Source: Flavobacterium shii (lineage in GTDB: Bacteria > Bacteroidota > Bacteroidia > Flavobacteriales > Flavobacteriaceae). Taken from it: DNA of 64,000 nucleotides. Shown here piece by piece: positions 27,501-36,187 of this stretch (position 1 is the first letter of the stretch; each line of letters begins with the position of its first letter). A model generated the notes under the pieces. That model made no database searches. It was not told the DNA's origin and saw nothing but the letters and a program-made list of their open reading frames with translations. Location: the NCBI RefSeq assembly GCF_025847235.1, contig NZ_JAOZEW010000004.1:62001-126000 (forward strand), in the 5' to 3' direction. Both the position numbers and the translations under genes were made by a program.

Positions 27501-27749
27501 AAAAGTCAACACAGCTTTAGGATTTGAAAGCTTAATTTTATAACGTCCATCAAAATCGGTAGAAACCCCATTCTTTGTACCTTTTTCTAATACATTTACA
27601 CCCGGCAAGGTTAAACCTGCGGCATCTTTAACGGTACCTTCTATTGATACATTCTGAGCAATTATCTGATTGCTTACAAGAAATACCAGAAAAAAGGTCC
27701 AGACAAAATAACTTTTTGCCCTTTTTTTTAATAAATGGTTATTGTTCAT
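24540..27749 (-). CDS. SusC/RagA-type TonB-dependent outer-membrane transporter
   Basis: A 1069-residue SusC-like receptor. It shows a signal peptide (ending SNQIIAQ), a carboxypeptidase-D-like domain (SIEGTVKDAAGLTLPGVNVL), a TonB box (EVVVVGYGT), a plug with LTVLKDASSTAIYGSRGANG, and a C-terminal barrel ending FGLNLSF. It lies between the GH28 gene (43 bases upstream) and SusD (17 bases downstream), so all four genes of the unit are likely one transcript from the promoter near 29315. Confidence 0.95.
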   Translation of the reverse strand: MNNNHLLKKRAKSYFVWTFFLVFLVSNQIIAQNVSIEGTVKDAAGLTLPGVNVLEKGTKNGVSTDFDGRYKIKLSNPKAVLTFSFIGFKTKEVPLTGKNKIDIILSEDSNALNEVVVVGYGTVKKSDLTGAVSTLSGNDLRKTPIANVAEALTGRLAGVQVTSSEGSPDSDIKIRIRGGGSLTQDSSPLIIVDGFPVNSISDISPSDIETLTVLKDASSTAIYGSRGANGVIIVTTKTGKNGKIAVSYNMFYGMKKMAKEIDVLEPEDFVKWQYEYALLAKDVNSYEKYFGSWKDYDLYKGVKGNNWQKQIYGRTGEVQSRDLGIRGGSDKINYNFNYAHYDEKAIMLGSDYKRNNLSFALKNKASDKIDLAFTMRYSNTEINGGGLNEQKEVSSADARLRHSVGYSPIPLPGLTTDDTDEAVSSYLVNPFVSLSDNNRQQIRKNYNMLGSFSWKLIDNLQFKSDIGLDNYNYLDYRFYGRTTYYSNNNPAAENQGMPAITIGDRKDVRFRNANTLNYDFKKLIGVNHNLKLLAGEEMINYRTNEVTTAIHGLPKFFDFEQSKILTTQGKPQSVNNYYSPDDKLLSFFGRVNYDFKDRYLFTATFRADGSSKFLGDNRWGYFPAGAIAWKISEESFLKNSSWLSLLKLRLSYGQAGNNNIPTGQTVQSFESTNSTWINGVSNYWAPSKILANPNLKWETTITQNLGLDFDFFKGRINGSVEVYKNITQDLLIKFPVPGTGYEHQYRNMGETQNTGIETTINIVAIERPKYGLSFAFNMGINKNRINSLGVMNNFGDATNWASTAIGNDYAVNVGQPIGIMYGYKSAGRYEVSDFDYNGTTYTLKAGVPSSSTIVGPITPGSMKLEDVNGDGVVNANDLTVIGNANPKNTGGMVINANAYGFDLSAAFNWSIGNDVYNANKIEFNTSTPNGQYRNLGTEMADGTRWTNLDPASGQLVTDPAALTALNANTTMWSPYMSRYVFSDWAVEDGSFLRLNTLTLGYTSPNSLTSAMGISKLRFYLTATNVFILTNYSGPDPEVSTRRNTPLTPGVDYSAYPRSRQFVFGLNLSF

Positions 27750-27792
27750 AAATTTGGTTTTAATAGTTAAGGTTTATTTGTTTATTGGTTGG

Positions 27793-29226
27793 TTATTTTA
27801 TGTTTTTCATCTTAGTACCATTGATATAGGTATTATTAAACTTTACATTCTTTACATTTTTAAGCGAATATGGCGCTCCTACTTTCTCGATTGTAACATT
27901 AGTAAACGTTATGTTTTCTATAGGAGATTGCTCGTATCCATCGGCTAGAATTCCAAACTTTCCTCCATCTTTTACTTTAATATTCTCAAGATTTATATTT
28001 CGTATTGCAGGCATAAAGTTTCCTATCTGGCTACCATAGATATCATAAAACATTGTTACTCTCAAAACACATTCGCTTACAGTTCCTACTTCTAGATTTC
28101 TTACATATACATTCTCTGTAAGTCCACCACGTTTCGAATTGGTTTTTATTCTAATAGCTCTGTCTAGATTAGGACTATCCATGATACAATTCTCAACAAA
28201 AACATTGCTTACACCCGCAGATATTTCACTTCCCATTACGACACCTCCATGACCGTCGATCATTTTACAGTTTTGAACAATGATATTTTTACTAGGAATC
28301 CCTACTCTTCTTCCGTCTCCGTCTCTACCCGATTTTATAGCAATACAATCATCGCCAGTATTAAAGGTGCAGTTTCTAATAATTACATTTTGAGAATATT
28401 CCGGATCGCAACCGTCATTATTAGGGCCATGACTTATTATAGTTACGCCATCAACAATTACATCTCTGGATTTCATTGGATGAATAACCCATGAAGGCAC
28501 ATCTATAATTTTTACATCTTTTACTAAAACAGTATTACATTCGAAAAATTCCATGAAATTGGGGCGTATATAATGTCCTTCTCCAAAAACTCTTTCGGCT
28601 ACAGGCGTGCCTATTTCCCCCATTTCTACCAATGTCGGACGATTAAGTGGATCGTTCTGACTTGGCATTCCTTTTTCCCATCCATATCCTTTTCCTGCCC
28701 AAGTCCACCAGTTTTTTATACCCGACTGACCATTAAGTGTTCCTTTTCCAGTTACAGCAACATTTGTTTTTTTGTAAGCATATATAAAAGGAGAATAATT
28801 CATCGCTTCTGTACCTTCAAATGAAGTATGAACTATCGGATAATCTTTAGAATTTGTGCTAAACAAAATCTCGGCATTATCTTCCAGATGCAAATTCACA
28901 TTACTATCTAAATGTATTGCTCCGGTTAAGTATTTTCCATTTGGCACAACTACTTTTCCTCCACCATTTACAACACAAGCTTCAATTGCTTTTTTAAACG
29001 CAAGAGTATTATCTGTTACTCCATCTGCAACTGCTCCAAACTCATTTATGTTAAAATTTTTATCAGGGAATTTTGTCGTAGGAATTTTTTGAATTATCTC
29101 TTCCATTTCCTTCCAAGGATTCTTTTGAGCATGTAATTTTGAAGACGAAATACACGATAAAAATAAAGCTATAATTACTAGATAAATGTATTTAGTATTC
29201 ACTGGTGTTGATTTATTTATAAGCAT
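27793..29226 (-). CDS. GH28 polygalacturonase-type glycoside hydrolase
   Basis: A 477-residue secreted GH28 enzyme, longer than the one at 5208. An N-terminal hydrophobic signal (YLVIIALFLSCISSSKLHAQ) precedes the Pec_lyase_3-like repeat (INEFGAVADGVTDNTLAFKKAI). Active-site motifs are NNDGCD (269-274), GDDCIA (291-296), GHGGVVMGSE (325-334) and RIKTNSKRGG. It leads the operon with a SusC, a SusD and a beta-helix lipoprotein, so it may act on the glycan taken up by that pair. Galacturonan is the likely substrate, exo-action possible. Confidence 0.93.
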   Translation of the reverse strand: MLINKSTPVNTKYIYLVIIALFLSCISSSKLHAQKNPWKEMEEIIQKIPTTKFPDKNFNINEFGAVADGVTDNTLAFKKAIEACVVNGGGKVVVPNGKYLTGAIHLDSNVNLHLEDNAEILFSTNSKDYPIVHTSFEGTEAMNYSPFIYAYKKTNVAVTGKGTLNGQSGIKNWWTWAGKGYGWEKGMPSQNDPLNRPTLVEMGEIGTPVAERVFGEGHYIRPNFMEFFECNTVLVKDVKIIDVPSWVIHPMKSRDVIVDGVTIISHGPNNDGCDPEYSQNVIIRNCTFNTGDDCIAIKSGRDGDGRRVGIPSKNIIVQNCKMIDGHGGVVMGSEISAGVSNVFVENCIMDSPNLDRAIRIKTNSKRGGLTENVYVRNLEVGTVSECVLRVTMFYDIYGSQIGNFMPAIRNINLENIKVKDGGKFGILADGYEQSPIENITFTNVTIEKVGAPYSLKNVKNVKFNNTYINGTKMKNIK

Positions 29227-29272
29227 TGAGATGAGATTTTTAAAATTTATTTGGTAACAATTAAATAATTAA

Positions 29273-29286
29273 TGTAATCGATTACA
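29273..29286. promoter_or_regulatory. Putative LacI-family operator TGTAATCGATTACA
   Basis: Perfect copy of the 14-base palindrome, 28 bases downstream of the -7 element at 29315-29322 and 46 bases before the GH28 start codon. Binding here would block the GH28-SusC-SusD transcript. Confidence 0.75.
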
Positions 29287-29314
29287 CGAAAATATATAAT
29301 TACTTTGAATGCGC

Positions 29315-29322
29315 CAAATATA
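29315..29322 (-). promoter_or_regulatory. Putative -7 promoter element for the GH28-SusC-SusD operon (TATATTTG)
   Basis: Matches TAnnTTTG on the minus strand; the -33 element is not obvious. Position relative to the palindrome equals that in the module at 20493. Confidence 0.5.
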
Positions 29323-29436
29323 TTTAGATAAAAAATGTATATTTAATTTTTAATCACAAATAAAATTATACTTAGTGTAAAAAAATACATAATTTATTAT
29401 TATAATATTTATTTAAAAGCCTTAATAAAGAAATAA

Positions 29437-29450
29437 GGTAATCGATAACA
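29437..29450. promoter_or_regulatory. Imperfect operator copy GGTAATCGATAACA
   Basis: Matches the palindrome at 12 of 14 positions. It lies 30 bases before the plus-strand -7 element of the lacI gene at 29480-29487, so it may also serve autoregulation. Confidence 0.5.
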
Positions 29451-29479
29451 ACTACTACTGATAATGATAAAAAAATTCT

Positions 29480-29487
29480 TATTTTTG
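29480..29487 (+). promoter_or_regulatory. Putative -7 promoter element for lacI-type gene (TATTTTTG)
   Basis: Matches TAnnTTTG, 27 bases before the ATG at 29515. I see no good -33 element. Confidence 0.5.
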
Positions 29488-29514
29488 TAACGCATCAATA
29501 AAAACTACTACTGC

Positions 29515-30543
29515 ATGAGCGAAAAAATAACTATTTATGATATTGCTGAAAAACTAAATATCACTGCTGCTACAGTATCTAGAGCATTAAATAATAATCC
29601 TAAGATTAAAGAAAGTACGCGAAAGTTAGTTATGGAAACTGCTGCTTCGATGAACTACAAGCAAAATAGACTTGCTCTGGCGCTACAAAGCGGAAGAAGT
29701 AATAATATAGGTGTTATAGTCCCTCGTATAGATAGTAACTTTTTTGCTTCGGTAATTCGAGGAATCGAAGAAGAATTACATCCTCATGGTTTCCAAGTTA
29801 TTATTTGCCAAACCCATGAGAATCCAAAGAGAGAAAATGAAAACTTACATACTTTACTTGATGCACAAGTAGATGGTATTTTAATGTCGGTTACAGATGT
29901 TACCGATGAAAATGATGCCGCCTTTAGAAATATTGTAAATAATAACGTTCCATTAATATTTTTTGATAGAAAAAAAGACATCAACGGAGTTAGCTCTGTA
30001 ACTATCGATGACTTTAAAGGTGGGTATATGGTAACTAAACATCTAATTGATCAAGGGTGTAAATGTATTGCCCATTTTTCCGGAGATCTATCACTGGAAA
30101 TTTTCAAAAACAGGCTTCTTGGTTACAAGCATGCCTTATTAGATAGCGGAATGACATTTGATGAAAAATATGTTATCCAATCCAAAAGTAGTGTGGATGC
30201 AGGGAAAGAAGCTGTAGAAACTTTAATGCAGTATGATATTCCGCCAGATGCAATCTTTTCTTCGAGTGATTTTGCTGCTTTGGGTGCTATTCAGGAATTA
30301 AGAGCCCGAGATATTAATATTCCAGCCGATTTTTGTGTTGCTGGTTTTAGTAACGAACCCTTTACTAAATTCATGGAATTATCTATAACTTCTGTAGATC
30401 AATCTCCACTAGAAATGGGAAAAATGTCGGCTCGTGTTTTCTTAGAACAAATGGAGAAAACAGATAAAATCATGATAGAAAAAAAGGTAGTCCTGAAGCC
30501 TGAATTACACATTCGTAAATCATCTGCAAGAACTACTCATTAA
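29515..30543 (+). CDS. LacI family transcriptional regulator of the pectin/galacturonate genes
   Basis: A 342-residue LacI/GalR regulator. The N-terminal helix-turn-helix and hinge are KITIYDIAEKLNITAATVSRALNNNPKI (4-31), followed by a periplasmic-binding-like effector domain from about residue 60 (NNIGVIVPRIDSNFFASVIRGIEEEL, with DGILMSV, PLIFFDR and VDQSPLEMG). It sits between the GH28-SusC-SusD operon and the galacturonate catabolic genes. Palindromes of LacI-operator type occur before both SusC units, kduI and the MFS gene, so I infer that it represses those units. The inducer may be galacturonate, an unsaturated uronate or KDG; that is not visible in the sequence. Confidence 0.93.
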   Translation: MSEKITIYDIAEKLNITAATVSRALNNNPKIKESTRKLVMETAASMNYKQNRLALALQSGRSNNIGVIVPRIDSNFFASVIRGIEEELHPHGFQVIICQTHENPKRENENLHTLLDAQVDGILMSVTDVTDENDAAFRNIVNNNVPLIFFDRKKDINGVSSVTIDDFKGGYMVTKHLIDQGCKCIAHFSGDLSLEIFKNRLLGYKHALLDSGMTFDEKYVIQSKSSVDAGKEAVETLMQYDIPPDAIFSSSDFAALGAIQELRARDINIPADFCVAGFSNEPFTKFMELSITSVDQSPLEMGKMSARVFLEQMEKTDKIMIEKKVVLKPELHIRKSSARTTH

Positions 30544-30694
30544 TGTTTTTTTCTTTTACCATTAAGGGATTAAGAAAAGTTAAGACTTATTCTTACGAGA
30601 CTTGATTTTTCTTAATACCTTAATGGTTCAAAAACTATGCTCACGGAAACCCTTCGTTCCTCAGAGTGACAAGATTGGATGAGAATTAAACAAA

Positions 30695-30722
30695 AAAAGA
30701 CCATCATTTCTGATAGTCTTTT
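30695..30722. terminator. Bidirectional terminator between lacI and uxaA
   Basis: 12-bp stem with one mismatch (30695-30706 and 30711-30722), 4-base loop, A-run on the left and T-run on the right. It lies between convergent genes. Confidence 0.75.
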
Positions 30723-30819
30723 ACTTAACTTTTCTTAATCCCTTAATGGTTCAAATCTTCGCGCTCTTTGCGTAAATCTTTGCAAACTTTGCGGTTAAAT
30801 TTTTAGCCACGAACCAATT

Positions 30820-32436
30820 CTAAAGTGAAACACCACGTTTCCAAGGAATAAAATCGTTTTGATTTAAAATCGCAGCTTTAGTTTTTATCTTCCCGCTTGC
30901 TACATTTATTATAAACTCTAGCATTTCATCACCCATTTCTTCAATAGTTTTTTCTCCTGTGATGATTCCGCCAGTATCAATATCGATGATATCTGACATT
31001 TTTGCAGCCAACTCAGAGTTTGATGAAATTTTTACAACTGGTGCAATTGGGTTTCCTGTTGGTGTTCCTAGACCTGTTGTAAACAAAACCATATTTGCGC
31101 CTGAACCAACCATTGCCGTAGTACATTCTACATCATTTCCTGGAGTACAGAGCAAGTTTAAACCTGGTTTTGTGATGTATTCTCCGTAATCCGAAACACC
31201 TACAATTGGAGAAGTCCCTCCTTTTTTGGCAGCACCAGCCGATTTCATGGCATCGGTAATTAAACCGTCTTTTATATTTCCTGGTGATGGGTTCATATCA
31301 AATCCTGAACCTGCATCGACAACAGTTTTCTCGTACCATTTCATCAATTCCAAGAAACGTTTTCCGCTCTCATCTTCTACGCAACGATTAACTAACTCCT
31401 GCTCTACTCCACATAATTCTGGAAATTCCGAAAGAATTGTAGTTCCTCCTAAAGCAGCCAATAAATCAGATGTTATACCAAGTGTTGGGTTAGCCGAAAT
31501 CCCTGAGAATCCATCAGATCCACCACATTCTAATCCAATTGTTAATTTAGACAAAGGAGCTGGAGTACGTTGTAATTCATTCGCTTTTTTAATCGCTTCA
31601 AATGTGTCTTTCACAACACTACTAAGCATTGCTTCGATAGTTCCTATTTGTTGCTGATCGTAAATTAAAACTGGCTTTGTACTATTAGGATTTATCTCGT
31701 CTAAAGCATCTTTGAAAATCTGAATCTGCAAGTTCTGACAACCCAGACTCAATACTGTTGCTCCTGCCACGTTAGGATTATTTACATAACCAGCCAACAA
31801 TTTGGCCAAGCTATGCGAATCCTGACGAATACCACCACATCCGCCTTGATGTGTGATAAATTTTACTTCGATATTATTGAATAAATTAGAATCATTAGAA
31901 GCGGCTTCATTACTCGCGCCACCACTTTCAGACTTTACCAAAGAGCGCAATAACAACTGATAATCATTCTCTTTAGGCTTCATTAATTCCTTCTCGAAAA
32001 TATCTTTTAATATTTCGATATTTCTGTTTTCGCAAAAAACCAATGGAAAAAACAACCAAACATTTTCAGTTCCTACTTGTCCATCTTCTCTATGATATCC
32101 ATCAAAAGTTCTGTCTTTCCATTTATCGATATTAGGAACAGTCCATCCAATCGATTCTGTTTTTTCGAATACTTTAGCACTTTCATGTTTCACATTACTT
32201 ATGGTTAGTACATCGCCTTTTACAATAGTCTGACTTGCTCTTCCAACCAAAACACCGTACATAATAATTTTTTCGCCCGACGCAAAATCAGACAAAGCAA
32301 TTTTATGCTTCGATTTGGTATCGGAAACTATAGCAATAGTTTCTCCCTCAAACTGAATAGTTTCTCCAGCAACTAGATTTACTAACGCTACCGCTACATT
32401 ATCAGTAGGATTAACTTTTATTAATTTTTTTTGCAT
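30820..32436 (-). CDS. uxaA: Altronate dehydratase
   Basis: A 538-residue UxaA/GarD family enzyme that dehydrates D-altronate to 2-keto-3-deoxygluconate (KDG). The N-terminal SAF-like domain (1-90, with VNPTDNVAVALVNL and ILE-type strands) is fused to the large domain, which carries HQGGCGG (196-202), a metal-site Cys/His region, and ECGGSDGFSGISANPTLG. Fusion of the two domains is normal for this family. The gene follows uxaB by 20 bases and ends the leftward galacturonate operon. Confidence 0.96.
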   Translation of the reverse strand: MQKKLIKVNPTDNVAVALVNLVAGETIQFEGETIAIVSDTKSKHKIALSDFASGEKIIMYGVLVGRASQTIVKGDVLTISNVKHESAKVFEKTESIGWTVPNIDKWKDRTFDGYHREDGQVGTENVWLFFPLVFCENRNIEILKDIFEKELMKPKENDYQLLLRSLVKSESGGASNEAASNDSNLFNNIEVKFITHQGGCGGIRQDSHSLAKLLAGYVNNPNVAGATVLSLGCQNLQIQIFKDALDEINPNSTKPVLIYDQQQIGTIEAMLSSVVKDTFEAIKKANELQRTPAPLSKLTIGLECGGSDGFSGISANPTLGITSDLLAALGGTTILSEFPELCGVEQELVNRCVEDESGKRFLELMKWYEKTVVDAGSGFDMNPSPGNIKDGLITDAMKSAGAAKKGGTSPIVGVSDYGEYITKPGLNLLCTPGNDVECTTAMVGSGANMVLFTTGLGTPTGNPIAPVVKISSNSELAAKMSDIIDIDTGGIITGEKTIEEMGDEMLEFIINVASGKIKTKAAILNQNDFIPWKRGVSL

Positions 32437-32456
32437 CGTAAAAATGTATGAGGTTG

Positions 32457-33905
32457 TTATTTTAATTTCTTTGCATAATTGATAAAACCTTGCTCAATTC
32501 CGTTTAATTCAATCTCAGATAAAGCAATTGCAAGCGCATCTTGTAATGATTTAATCGATGTTAAATCTTCATCCCAAAAACTCTTATTTTGTAATACTAG
32601 GGTTGCAATTTTATAATAATCATCAGATTTCCATATTTCACTAAATGTACTTACAATATCATCACTATCATTAATTGGTAAAGTTTGGTTTTGCCAAGTG
32701 CCTTTATAAAAACGAATCAAACAAGCAAAAGCAAACGTTAAATGAATTGGAAGCTTGTTGTGAATTGCAACATATTCGACTAAACTTGGCAAAACACGAA
32801 CTTTAAATTTCGAAATAGAGTTCAATGCAATACTAGATAATAAATGCTTGATAAATGGGTTTCTAAAACGATCCAATACTTCATCAGAGAAGCTTATTAA
32901 TTCGTCCTTATCCATGTTTAATGTTTCGTTTATTTCATCAAAAACGGCTTTATTTACAAAAGCTCCAGTAAACGGATTGTCAACTGTTTCTTTTACCGTT
33001 TCATTTCCATAAAGGATAGAAAACGGAACCATTGCGGTATGTGCACCATTTAAAATTCGAACTTTTCGAGTTCTGTATGGTTGCATATCAGCTACAATCT
33101 TTACATCGAGATTGGTTTTCTCAAACGGAAGTTTTGCTTTCAATTTATCATCCCCTTCAATAACCCATAAAAAGAATGTTTCAGCACTTACAATCAAATT
33201 ATCGGAGTAATCCAACTGACTATTATATTCTTCGATTTGATCTTTTGGATAACCCGGAACAATACGATCTACCAGTGTATTATGAAAAGTACAATGATTT
33301 AAAAGCCATAAAGTAAAATCTACTTCCAGACTCCAATCGGCACAATATTTTAATATAATTTCTTTTAAAGTATCCGAGTTATAATTGATTAATTCACAAG
33401 GAATAATCGTTAACCCTTTAGATTTATCGCCATTAAAATGCTTGAATCTTTCATGTAAAAGCACCGTTAATTTAGCCGGAAATGATACTGGTGGTTGCAT
33501 TGTTGGTTTATCACTAGCGATATACTCTATACCTGCTTCGGTAGTATTAGAAATGATAAAAGCTAATTCTTCTTCTTTGGCCAAAGCCAAAAACTCATTA
33601 AAAGAAGCATAAGGATCTATTGCTTTTACGATATTGGTAATCAATTCTTTTTCCTGAATTTCTTCTCCTTTTTTTATCCCTTTCATGAATAATGTGTACA
33701 AGCCGTCTTGATCATTAATCATATTTACCAAACCTTTGTCGATAGGTTGTACAACAGCAATTCCTGCATTAAAATTGGCATCTTGATTCAGTTTCTGAAA
33801 AGCAAATTCTACAAATGCTCTCAAAAAATTCCCTTCTCCAAATTGAACAATTTTTATTGGAAGTCTATCGGATAATCCTATATTTTCTCTATTTAGTTTT
33901 TTCAT
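32457..33905 (-). CDS. uxaB: Tagaturonate reductase
   Basis: A 482-residue member of the long-chain mannitol/polyol dehydrogenase family, reducing D-tagaturonate to D-altronate with NADH. Visible are the N-terminal nucleotide-binding QFGEGNFLRAFVEFAFQKLN, the NHCTFHNTLVDRIVPGYP block and the RKVRILNGAHTAMVPFSILYG catalytic Lys/His region. The family also includes fructuronate reductase; coupling to uxaA favours tagaturonate. The upstream gap (33906-34176) holds hairpins rather than a clear promoter. Confidence 0.94.
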   Translation of the reverse strand: MKKLNRENIGLSDRLPIKIVQFGEGNFLRAFVEFAFQKLNQDANFNAGIAVVQPIDKGLVNMINDQDGLYTLFMKGIKKGEEIQEKELITNIVKAIDPYASFNEFLALAKEEELAFIISNTTEAGIEYIASDKPTMQPPVSFPAKLTVLLHERFKHFNGDKSKGLTIIPCELINYNSDTLKEIILKYCADWSLEVDFTLWLLNHCTFHNTLVDRIVPGYPKDQIEEYNSQLDYSDNLIVSAETFFLWVIEGDDKLKAKLPFEKTNLDVKIVADMQPYRTRKVRILNGAHTAMVPFSILYGNETVKETVDNPFTGAFVNKAVFDEINETLNMDKDELISFSDEVLDRFRNPFIKHLLSSIALNSISKFKVRVLPSLVEYVAIHNKLPIHLTFAFACLIRFYKGTWQNQTLPINDSDDIVSTFSEIWKSDDYYKIATLVLQNKSFWDEDLTSIKSLQDALAIALSEIELNGIEQGFINYAKKLK

Positions 33906-33942
33906 TATTATAACTTAAAGTGTTGTAATTCTATATTATTAT

Positions 33943-33969
33943 CCTAACAGGTTTTAAAAACCTGTTAGG
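33943..33969. repeat. Perfect inverted repeat between kdgA and uxaB
   Basis: CCTAACAGGTTTT pairs with AAAACCTGTTAGG. A second hairpin-like stretch (TAAGGTTATAAAAACCTTA) lies at about 33993-34012. They may terminate the upstream kdgK-kdgA transcript or be mobile-repeat remnants. Confidence 0.6.
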
Positions 33970-34176
33970 TATTATGCTATTAATTATCATACCTATAAGG
34001 TTATAAAAACCTTACAGGAACGATTACTTTCAGTTGTAAAAGAAACATTATGCCTGTTACAAACAAAACTTGTTGTGAGGACTGGCAGGTTTTATTCTAC
34101 AAGAATAATGTTCTATTACAACTTAAAAATCAAAAAAACATTTAAAAACAATCTTTAGGAATCGCTATTCCGTATT

Positions 34177-34845
34177 TTATTTTCTAATTTTTTTTATAAT
34201 CTCAAGTACTTCGCTGACTTTGTTTTTTAGTCCTTCAAAATCATTCTTATCTAATATTTCTTTTGATATTAATTGCGAACCAAGTCCAACGCAAGTAGCC
34301 CCTGCATTTAACCAGGATGACAAACTTTCTTCGGTTGGAAAAACTCCGCCCGTAGGCATAATACTCGTCCAGGGCGATGGTCCTTTTATTCCTTTTATAA
34401 ATTCTGGTCCATAGGTATCTGCAGGAAATAATTTTACGATTTCGCAGCCTAATTCTTCGGCTCTGGCAATCTCAGTAAGTGTGCCGCAACCTGGTGACCA
34501 TAATACTTTACGACGATTACAAGCTATTGCAATATCTTCTCTAAGTACTGGTGTTACAATAAAATTTGCTCCCAATTGCATGTATAACGAAGCTGCTGCA
34601 GCATCGGTTACTGATCCTACACCCAGAATCATTCCGGGCAATTCAGCCAAAGCGTATTTATTTAAAGCACCAAATACTTCAAAAGCAAAATCGCCTCGGC
34701 TTGTAAATTCCATTAATCGAGAACCTCCATCGTAACAGGCTTTTAATACTTTCTTACTTAGCTCTATATCCGAATGAAAAAACAGCGGAATCATACCGTT
34801 TTCTTTCATCGTTGTTGCTACTTCTATTCTTGAATATTTTGCCAT
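34177..34845 (-). CDS. kdgA: KDPG aldolase
   Basis: A 222-residue class I aldolase splitting 2-keto-3-deoxy-6-phosphogluconate into pyruvate and glyceraldehyde-3-phosphate. The Schiff-base lysine is K138 in EIVKLFPAD, the conserved Glu is E46 in RLMEFTSRG, and the phosphate site is the C-terminal TGGVFPT block. It follows kdgK by 11 bases. A paralogue at 48306 keeps the same residues. Confidence 0.95.
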   Translation of the reverse strand: MAKYSRIEVATTMKENGMIPLFFHSDIELSKKVLKACYDGGSRLMEFTSRGDFAFEVFGALNKYALAELPGMILGVGSVTDAAAASLYMQLGANFIVTPVLREDIAIACNRRKVLWSPGCGTLTEIARAEELGCEIVKLFPADTYGPEFIKGIKGPSPWTSIMPTGGVFPTEESLSSWLNAGATCVGLGSQLISKEILDKNDFEGLKNKVSEVLEIIKKIRK

Positions 34846-34856
34846 TTTTATATTAT

Positions 34857-35879
34857 TTATCTTGATACTAATCCTGCCGAATTACCATCTAGCATATTTT
34901 CAACTTCTTTTAACGTAACCAAATTATAATCGCCTGCAATGGTATGTTTTAAGCAACAAGCCGCAACTGCAAAATCTAATGCTCTTTGGTTATTATTTGG
35001 GTATTCTAGTAATCCGTAAATTAATCCGCCCATAAAGGCATCACCACTACCTACACGATCTACAACAGGTGTTACCTCTTGTACTGCAGCATGATAAATC
35101 GCTTTTCCGTTAAACAAAACACCGCCAATTCTCTGGTGAGATGCACTTACAGAATAACGTAATGTTGTAGCTACAGTTTTTAAATTCGGAATCAATTCGA
35201 ATAACTTGCTGTACAAAACAGGAAGTGATTTCTCATCCTGATAATTCGGATTTACTTTAGGGATTCCGAGCATGAAATAAGCCGTATCAATATCTCCTAA
35301 AATAACATTGCTGTATTGTAACATCTCTGGCATAACATCACTTGGAGCTTTGCCATATTGCCATAATTTTGATCTATAATTTAAATCGCATGAAATAGGA
35401 ATTCCTATTTTATGAGCTACTTTAATAGCTTCTAGACAAGCTTCGGCAGCGCTTTGAGAAATCGCTGGAGTAATTCCACTCCAATGAAACCAATTTGCAC
35501 CTTCTAAAACTTTCTCCCAATCGATTAATCCTTTTTCAATAGTTGCCATCGAGCTATGAGCACGGTCATAAACGACATTACTTCCTCGTGTTCCAGCTCC
35601 TGTTTCAAGAAAATAAATACCTAAACGTTCTCCTCCATAAATTATATTTTGGGATGCCACGTTCATTTTTCGCATTTCTTTTACTGCCGAAGCGCCAATT
35701 TCGTTTTCGGGTAATCTGGTAACAAACTCAGCATTTAAACCATAATTAGCCAAAGACACACAAACATTAAATTCGCCTCCGCCATAATTGGATCCAAATG
35801 TTTTAGCTTGAGAAAAACGAAGATGCCTTTCTGTCGAAAGACGTAACATAATTTCACCGAATGCAACTACTTTATTCAT
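34857..35879 (-). CDS. kdgK: 2-keto-3-deoxygluconate kinase
   Basis: A PfkB-family sugar kinase phosphorylating KDG to KDPG. I use the ATG at 35879 (MNKVVAFGEIMLRLS), which aligns with the paralogue at 46783; ATG 35897 would add six residues. The N-terminal FGEIMLRL and GGGEFNVCVSLANYG are the PfkB signature 1 region, and DRVGSGDAFMGGLIYG is the C-terminal anion-hole signature with catalytic Asp. It is co-transcribed with kdgA. Confidence 0.94.
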   Translation of the reverse strand: MNKVVAFGEIMLRLSTERHLRFSQAKTFGSNYGGGEFNVCVSLANYGLNAEFVTRLPENEIGASAVKEMRKMNVASQNIIYGGERLGIYFLETGAGTRGSNVVYDRAHSSMATIEKGLIDWEKVLEGANWFHWSGITPAISQSAAEACLEAIKVAHKIGIPISCDLNYRSKLWQYGKAPSDVMPEMLQYSNVILGDIDTAYFMLGIPKVNPNYQDEKSLPVLYSKLFELIPNLKTVATTLRYSVSASHQRIGGVLFNGKAIYHAAVQEVTPVVDRVGSGDAFMGGLIYGLLEYPNNNQRALDFAVAACCLKHTIAGDYNLVTLKEVENMLDGNSAGLVSR

Positions 35880-36187
35880 ATTGTTTTTATTTACCATTAA
35901 GATAATTTAACCGCTAAGGGCGCAAAGATTTACGCAAAGTCCGCAAAGTTTGGAACCATTAAGACATTAAGAAAAATTAAGATTTAGCCTTATTGATGTT
36001 TTTTACCACAGCTTAAAAGGATTTTATCACGCAAGCTTCGAAATTGCGGACTTTGCGTAAATCTTTGTGAACTTTGCGGTTAATTTTTTCACAATCCAAT
36101 TCTTTTCATTCTTTTAAACTCAAACCCTTAATTTTTCTTAATCTCTTAATGGTTTAATTTTTTGCAGACTTTCTGGTTAATTAACCT
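35880..36187. repeat. Intergenic gap with CGCAAAG/TTTGCG repeats
   Basis: About 310 bp holding direct and inverted copies of phrases such as TTTACGCAAAG and CTTTGCGTAAATC. The same phrases occur at 30755-30800, 50020-50095 and 52970-53145. I see no gene or clear promoter. Confidence 0.5.

Larger units (their letters stand above)
29273..29451. repeat. Duplicated promoter module, copy 2
   Basis: Aligns with 20451-20630, including palindrome, -7 element, GTGTAAAAAAA stretch and imperfect distal palindrome. Confidence 0.8.

Noticed and set aside
31226..31657. 143-codon plus-strand frame opposite uxaA
   Set aside because: It is an antisense shadow of a well-supported gene, with no signal or family match.
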